A DNA stretch of 19,445 nucleotides, taken from contig URFU01000027.1 in NCBI GenBank assembly GCA_900547125.1, positions 1 to 19,445 of the forward strand, in the 5' to 3' direction. The position numbers and the translations under genes are program-made. Positions 15,915-19,445 of the stretch are shown here, piece by piece. Position 1 is the stretch's first letter; every line of letters starts with the position of its first letter. The DNA is from an uncultured Collinsella sp. Lineage in GTDB: Bacteria; Actinomycetota; Coriobacteriia; Coriobacteriales; Coriobacteriaceae. The notes under the pieces were generated by a model, which saw only the letters and a list, made by a program, of their open reading frames with translations, was not told the DNA's origin and did not search any database.

Positions 15915-15936
15915 GTCGCCGAGCGCGGCACCTCAG

Positions 15937-15964
15937 TTGGGTTCGTCGGTAGGTAAGGTATATA
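15937..15964 (+). promoter_or_regulatory. Candidate proximal promoter of the importer operon
   Basis: TTGGGT (15937-15942) and TATATA (15959-15964) are separated by 16 bp. Transcription would start near 15971, giving a leader of about 63 nt and placing the nested dyads just upstream of the -35, as for an operator or activator site. Confidence 0.4.
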
Positions 15965-16023
15965 TCGTCCGCAAGTTGCGCGGGGGCAAGTCTAGGTGCT
16001 CCCGGGTAAGATTCTCTATTGAT

Positions 16024-16028
16024 AGGAG
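16024..16028 (+). promoter_or_regulatory. Shine-Dalgarno of the binding-protein gene
   Basis: AGGAG, five bases before the ATG at 16034. It rules out the in-frame TTG at 16019 as start. Confidence 0.8.
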
Positions 16029-16033
16029 AAGAC

Positions 16034-17647
16034 ATGGCCATCATCAACAAGGGTATGTCCAGGCGTTCGTTCCTCGGCCTCACCGGCAGCGTCGCTGCTG
16101 TCGCAGGGCTTGGTCTCACCGGCTGCGGTGGCAGCTCTAACGACGAGGGTTCCGCTTCCGGTTCCACCGATTCCGCCAACCGTGGCGGCGGCGTGATCAC
16201 CGCTGGTTCCGCTTACGCTCCGTCCAGCTTCGACCCCGCCAGCACCGGCTCCGCTGTGGGCCTGGGCGCTAACTGGCACGTCATCGAGGGCCTCTACGGC
16301 ATCGATTACCACGACTACAGCACCTTCAACGAGCTTGCCACCGATGATCCCAAGTCCGTGGACGACACCACCTTCGAGGTCACCATCCGCAAGGGCGCAA
16401 AGTTCTCCGATGGCACCGAGGTCACCGCTGACGACGTCGTTGCCTCCTACACCGCTTGCGCTGCTTCCGCTACCTATGCTCCGTTCTTCCAGCCCTTCGA
16501 GTCCATCGAGGCCAAGGACGCCAGCACTGTAACGGTCAAGACCAAGGTCCCCAACTTCTCCTTGCTCAAGGATCGTCTGGCCATCATCCGTGTTACCCCG
16601 GCCACCCAGGCCGAGGAGGATCGCGCCAAGCAGCCGATCGGTTCCGGCCCCTGGATGTACGACTCTATCTCCGATACCGAGATCACCCTGGTTCCCAACC
16701 CCGAGTACAACGGTGAGTATGCTGCCGAGGATAAGAAGATCCAGTACAGCATCCTGACCGACCCCACCGCTCGCGTTACCGCTCAGCAGGAGGGCTCCAC
16801 GCTCGTTATGGAGCTCGTCACCGCTGACGCCGTCGACCAGCTCGAGAGCGCTGGCTGCAAGATCGATAACGTTCAGGGTTTCGGCACCCGCTTCATCATG
16901 TTCAACGTCGCCAAGGAGCCTTGGAACAACGTCAAGGTCCGTCAGGCCGTCATGTACGCGCTCGACACCGAGAAGATGATCACCAACACCTTCGCCGGCC
17001 TTGCCACCGCTGCCAGCTGCTACCTGCCCAAGAGCTTCACCAACTATCATGAGGCTTCCACGGTGTACAAGACTGACGCCAAGAAGGCCAAGAAGCTCAT
17101 CGAAGAGTCTGGCATCACCCCGGGCGCCATCACCCTGCGCACCACCGACAACGAGCAGATCAAGGGCATGGCCGCTCAGGTCAAGAACGACCTCGACGCC
17201 CTCGGCTTCGATGTGACCATCCAGACCGATACCTCGCCGGCCACCTACGCTGCCATCGACGGCGGCGAGGCCTACGATATCCTTCTCGCTCCTGGCGATC
17301 CGTCCTGCTTCGGCGCCGACCCCGACCTGCTGCTCAACTGGTGGTATGGCGACAACGTCTGGATGCAGACCCGTTGCCCGTGGAAGGAGTCCGCTGAGTG
17401 GGCGAAGCTCCACGGTCTCATGGACGAGGCTCTTGCCGCCGAGGGCGACGAGCAGCAGAAGAAGTGGAACGAGTGCTTCGACATCATCGCCGACAACGCT
17501 GTTCTGTACCCCGTTGTCCACGTCAAGACCGTCTCCGCTTCCTGGGACGATCCGTCCACCGCGCCCAACGGCGAGGCCCTCGATGGCTTCAAGGGCATCG
17601 GCACGACGAGCATGTCCTTCAGGGGCGTCGCGACCGTCAAGGCCTAA
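16034..17647 (+). CDS. ABC transporter substrate-binding protein, family 5, Tat lipoprotein
   Basis: An extracytoplasmic solute-binding lipoprotein of 537 residues (SBP_bac_5; oligopeptide, dipeptide or nickel class). The N-terminus carries a twin-arginine motif SRRSFLG (residues 9-15), a hydrophobic stretch and lipobox LTGC with the lipidated cysteine at 31, followed by a Gly/Ser-rich tether. This suggests Tat export of a folded protein. Family features are the FEVTIRKGAKFSDGTEVTADDV segment (about 115-136) and GTRFIMFNVAKEPWNNVKVRQAVMYAL (about 282-308). Codons are strongly biased to C-ending forms (ACC, TCC, GTC, ATC) compared with uvrC, suggesting high expression. Two permease genes follow after a hairpin. 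The ligand cannot be read from sequence. Confidence 0.94.
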   Translation: MAIINKGMSRRSFLGLTGSVAAVAGLGLTGCGGSSNDEGSASGSTDSANRGGGVITAGSAYAPSSFDPASTGSAVGLGANWHVIEGLYGIDYHDYSTFNELATDDPKSVDDTTFEVTIRKGAKFSDGTEVTADDVVASYTACAASATYAPFFQPFESIEAKDASTVTVKTKVPNFSLLKDRLAIIRVTPATQAEEDRAKQPIGSGPWMYDSISDTEITLVPNPEYNGEYAAEDKKIQYSILTDPTARVTAQQEGSTLVMELVTADAVDQLESAGCKIDNVQGFGTRFIMFNVAKEPWNNVKVRQAVMYALDTEKMITNTFAGLATAASCYLPKSFTNYHEASTVYKTDAKKAKKLIEESGITPGAITLRTTDNEQIKGMAAQVKNDLDALGFDVTIQTDTSPATYAAIDGGEAYDILLAPGDPSCFGADPDLLLNWWYGDNVWMQTRCPWKESAEWAKLHGLMDEALAAEGDEQQKKWNECFDIIADNAVLYPVVHVKTVSASWDDPSTAPNGEALDGFKGIGTTSMSFRGVATVKA

Positions 17648-17707
17648 GACTCGCTTGAGTCATATGTGGGGCGTCGGTCGTAAGGCAACGTCCTCATAGT
17701 TGAAACA

Positions 17708-17741
17708 AAGACCCGGGCGGCCTCGATGTCGCTCGGGTCTT
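17708..17741 (+). terminator. Intercistronic hairpin after the binding-protein gene
   Basis: AAGACCCGGGCG (17708-17719) pairs with CGCTCGGGTCTT (17730-17741) over 12 bp with one wobble and a 10-nt loop. The following TGTAATG is a poor T-tract. Such hairpins commonly give partial termination or protect the upstream mRNA, so that the binding protein is made in excess of the permeases. Confidence 0.65.
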
Positions 17742-17767
17742 GTAATGAGTATCCATACTCATATACC
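17740..17767 (+). promoter_or_regulatory. Candidate internal promoter with a dyad between its elements
   Basis: TTGTAA (17740-17745) and TATACC (17762-17767) are 16 bp apart, each matching 4 of 6 consensus bases. The perfect dyad ATGAGTAT-CC-ATACTCAT (17745-17762) fills the spacer exactly, where a repressor would bind. Confidence 0.3.
17745..17762. repeat. Perfect 8-bp-arm dyad between binding protein and permease
   Basis: ATGAGTAT (17745-17752) and ATACTCAT (17755-17762) around CC. The 2-nt centre is too short for a good RNA hairpin, which favours a DNA-binding-protein site. Confidence 0.6.
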
Positions 17768-17802
17768 AGTTGGTCCTACCGACAAAAGAAAGGGGAGAGA
17801 AC

Positions 17803-18759
17803 GTGAACAACTTTCTACGTTTGATTGGAAGGCGTCTCGTGGCGCTGCCGATCATGGCATTGGGCGTCACCGTCCTGGTGTTCTTCCTTATGTCGTTCTC
17901 CAAGACCGACCCCGCCTATACGGCGTTGGGTGACGGTGCCTCGCCTGAGGCGGTTGCCGAGTACCATGAGAAGTATGGTCTGGACGACCCCTGGCCCGTG
18001 CGCTACGTGCGCTATATGGGCGATCTGATCCATGGTGACATGGGCACCTATGGTGCTGCTCGCAACTCCGTTGCCAAGCGCATCTCCACGGCCCTGCCCG
18101 TCACGATGCAGCTGACCTTCATCGGTCTTGCCATCGGCGCGGTCGTCTCGTTTTTGCTCGGCGTCATCGCGGCACTGTATCGCGATAAATGGCCGGACCA
18201 AGTGATCCGCGTCTTCTCCATCGCCGGCTTGGCAACCCCGTCGTTCTGGCTTGCCGTTCTGTTGATCCTGCTGTTCTCTTCCTACCTTAAGGTGCTTCCG
18301 GCGTCCGGTGCTCTGCCTCACTTCACCACCAACCCGGCAGGTTATTTGGCGCGCATGATCATGCCCGCCATCGCTCTGGCATTCCCGCTGACAGGTCAGA
18401 TGACTCGTATCGTGCGTACGGCCATGGTCGAGGAGCTCGATAAGGACTATGTCCGTATGGCTCGCGGCGCCGGCGTTCCCGAGAAGGTCGTCGTCGGCAT
18501 CAACGTTTTGCGCAACGCACTGATCACCCCGGTCACCACCCTCGGTCTTAAGATCGGCTACCTCATGGGCGGTGCTGTCGTCATCGAGGTCATCTTCAAC
18601 CTCCCCGGCATGGGTACTGCGATCCTGCAGGGCGTTCAGGGCAACGAGGCGAACCTGGTTCAGGGCGTCGTCATCGTCGTTGCTCTTGCCTTCATCATCA
18701 TCAACATCGTGGTTGACATGCTCTACCTGCTCATCAACCCGCGCATCAGGACGGTGTAG
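17803..18759 (+). CDS. ABC transporter permease, DppB/OppB-like
   Basis: The first membrane subunit of the importer, 318 residues, with about six hydrophobic segments. The N-terminus (RLIGRRLVALPIMALGVTVLVFFLM) is the typical DppB-type first helix, followed by an extracytoplasmic loop with GDGASPEAVAEYHEKYGLDDPWPVRYVRY and GDMGTY. The cytoplasmic EAA loop reads EELDKDYVRMARGAGVPEKVVVGINVLRNAL (about residues 216-246), where the ATPase would dock. The start is GTG at 17803 with GGGGAG 5 nt upstream; the longer open frame to 17770 begins with a TTG lacking such a site. It sits 155 nt after the binding-protein gene. The next permease begins within a few bases of its stop. Confidence 0.95.
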   Translation: MNNFLRLIGRRLVALPIMALGVTVLVFFLMSFSKTDPAYTALGDGASPEAVAEYHEKYGLDDPWPVRYVRYMGDLIHGDMGTYGAARNSVAKRISTALPVTMQLTFIGLAIGAVVSFLLGVIAALYRDKWPDQVIRVFSIAGLATPSFWLAVLLILLFSSYLKVLPASGALPHFTTNPAGYLARMIMPAIALAFPLTGQMTRIVRTAMVEELDKDYVRMARGAGVPEKVVVGINVLRNALITPVTTLGLKIGYLMGGAVVIEVIFNLPGMGTAILQGVQGNEANLVQGVVIVVALAFIIINIVVDMLYLLINPRIRTV

Positions 18760-18761
18760 AT

Positions 18762-18845
18762 TATGGTAAAGATACGAGAGAAGCAACCGCGCAGCTCGAG
18801 AAAGCTGCCTCCAAGGGGCTCAAGCTCGGTGGCTGGAAGAAGATG
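18762..18845 (+). other. Out-of-frame start region of the second permease
   Basis: The only ATG in the expected place (18763) opens a 27-codon frame rich in rare AGA/AGG/CCA/TCA codons, ending at TGA 18844-18846. The neighbouring frame, from TAT at 18762, reads GKDTREATAQLEKAASKGL and runs unbroken into the permease with normal codon use, but has no ATG/GTG/TTG before 18843. One extra G in the GG at 18765-18766 would join ATG to that frame. Confidence 0.7.
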
Positions 18846-19445
18846 ACGCTGTCTTCTAAGATCGCCGCCGTCGTGCTGGTGCTGGTCGCCCTGACCGCGA
18901 TTCTTGCTCCCCTGCTCGCCCCCTATAGCCCGGTCGAGATTTTCACTGCTCGCCAGGCTCCCGGCAATGGATTTATCTTCGGTACCGACGATAAGGGCCG
19001 CGACATTCTGTCGCGCATGCTTTACGGTGGCCGTTACTCGCTGATCATCGGCTTCGGTGCTACCGCCATGGCTCTGGTCTGCGGCTCGATTGTGGGCGCC
19101 CTCGCGGCTGTTTCGCGCAAGTCCGTTTCCGAGGCGATCATGCGCATCCTGGATATCATCATGTCCATCCCGGGCATTGCCCTCGCTGCCGTCTTCGTCT
19201 CCATCCTGGGCAATTCCGTGCCGTCGATCATCTTCGCCATCGGCTTTATGTACACTCCGCAGATTGCCCGTATCGTGCGCGCCAACATTGTGTCCGAGTA
19301 CGGCGAGGACTATGTCCGCGCGGTCATCGTTTCCGGCGCCAAGGCTCCGTGGATTTTGATCAAGCATGTTCTGCGCAACTGCATCGCCCCGATCATGGTC
19401 TTCACCGTTACCCTGGTCGCCGACGCCATCATCTTCGAGGCCTCG
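18843..19445 (+). CDS. ABC transporter permease, DppC/OppC-like, cut by window end
   Basis: The second membrane subunit of the importer; the frame is still open at the last base, with about 201 codons visible. Seen are a first helix (IAAVVLVLVALTAILAPLLAPY), the DppC hallmark FGTDDKGRDILSRMLYGGRYSL and the EAA loop EYGEDYVRAVIVSGAKAPWILIKHVLRN. The ATG at 18843 is the first usable start in this frame. About 27 further coding-like residues lie upstream in the same frame without a start, as described for 18762-18845, so the true N-terminus is uncertain and a one-base deletion at the start is suspected. With the 18843 start, ATG overlaps the stop of the small upstream frame (ATGA). The ATPase genes would be expected beyond the window. 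Confidence 0.88.
   Translation, partial: MTLSSKIAAVVLVLVALTAILAPLLAPYSPVEIFTARQAPGNGFIFGTDDKGRDILSRMLYGGRYSLIIGFGATAMALVCGSIVGALAAVSRKSVSEAIMRILDIIMSIPGIALAAVFVSILGNSVPSIIFAIGFMYTPQIARIVRANIVSEYGEDYVRAVIVSGAKAPWILIKHVLRNCIAPIMVFTVTLVADAIIFEAS

Larger units (their letters stand above)
15669..16033 (+). other. 365-nt gene-free region with nested dyads upstream of the importer
   Basis: No credible gene is seen on either strand. The stretch is more AT-rich than its flanks in its first half. It holds a weak AT-rich hairpin near the uvrC end (15694-15716), a 10-mer AATCATTTGT present at 15711-15720 and 15853-15862, promoter-like sequences at 15769-15801 and 15937-15966, and a nested set of inverted repeats at 15834-15914. 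A stem with one wobble (15982-15988 with 15997-16003) lies near the ribosome binding site of the next gene. Confidence 0.7.

Noticed and set aside
15970..15980. CGCAA-G-TTGCG palindrome near the importer start
   Set aside because: A single-base centre cannot form a hairpin loop, and the short arms are common in GC-rich DNA.
15820..16020. T-box or other known riboswitch in the importer leader
   Set aside because: The conserved T-box sequence (TGG-N-ACCGCG type) and the hallmark sequences of common riboswitches that I know are not present, so only a generic structured element is reported.
16016..17521. A 501-codon open frame opposite the binding-protein gene
   Set aside because: Its product is a low-complexity Gly/Val/Asp/Leu mirror of biased codons in the true gene and resembles no protein family.
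18763..18846. A genuine 27-residue leader peptide before the second permease
   Set aside because: The frame is rich in rare codons while the neighbouring frame has normal coding character, so a frameshifted start is the simpler reading. It is kept only as an alternative in the finding.

Overview
The window is a gene-dense, GC-rich (roughly 60%) bacterial chromosome segment. Gene content, GTG starts, C/G-ending codons and the proteins themselves suggest a high-GC Gram-positive anaerobe of the Coriobacteriia, Collinsella-like. That placement is inferred from pattern recognition and was not tested by a search. No tRNA, rRNA, insertion sequence, phage gene or CRISPR array was seen.

Layout. (1) 1-1534, plus strand: the 3' three-quarters of uvrB, closed by a strong intrinsic terminator that also separates it from convergent genes. 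(2) 1587-7707, minus strand: four genes, transcribed from right to left as an LTA-synthase-like membrane phosphotransferase, the Mrp Fe-S carrier ATPase, an HI0933/BaiN-type flavoprotein and a COG2509-type FAD dehydrogenase. Mrp and the HI0933-type gene abut exactly; the other joints carry their own promoter-like or terminator-like signals. (3) 7901-15668, plus strand: uvrA (with a LexA-box-like sequence upstream), then a tight ybaK-murJ-uvrC run with 3-nt and 0-nt gaps. (4) 15669-16033: a 365-nt gene-free stretch rich in nested inverted repeats. (5) 16034-19445, plus strand: a family 5 oligopeptide/nickel-type ABC importer, comprising a Tat lipoprotein binding protein, a DppB-like permease and a DppC-like permease cut by the window end.

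How the genes work together. UvrA, UvrB and UvrC make up the nucleotide excision repair excinuclease, and all three lie within 16 kb although a minus-strand block splits uvrB from uvrA. MurJ (lipid II flippase) and the LTA-synthase-like protein are envelope-building functions. YbaK edits mischarged Cys-tRNA(Pro). The importer feeds small peptides or similar solutes.

Most notable observations: MurJ carries a roughly 250-residue acidic, low-complexity cytosolic N-terminal extension with three copies of an ETAV(F/Y)L motif resembling actinobacterial PknB-type phosphorylation sites. The leader of the ABC importer contains a nested dyad that could fold as a three-way-junction RNA or act as an operator array. 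The DppC-like gene has its expected start codon one base out of frame. UvrC lacks one of the four cysteines known to hold its Fe-S cluster.
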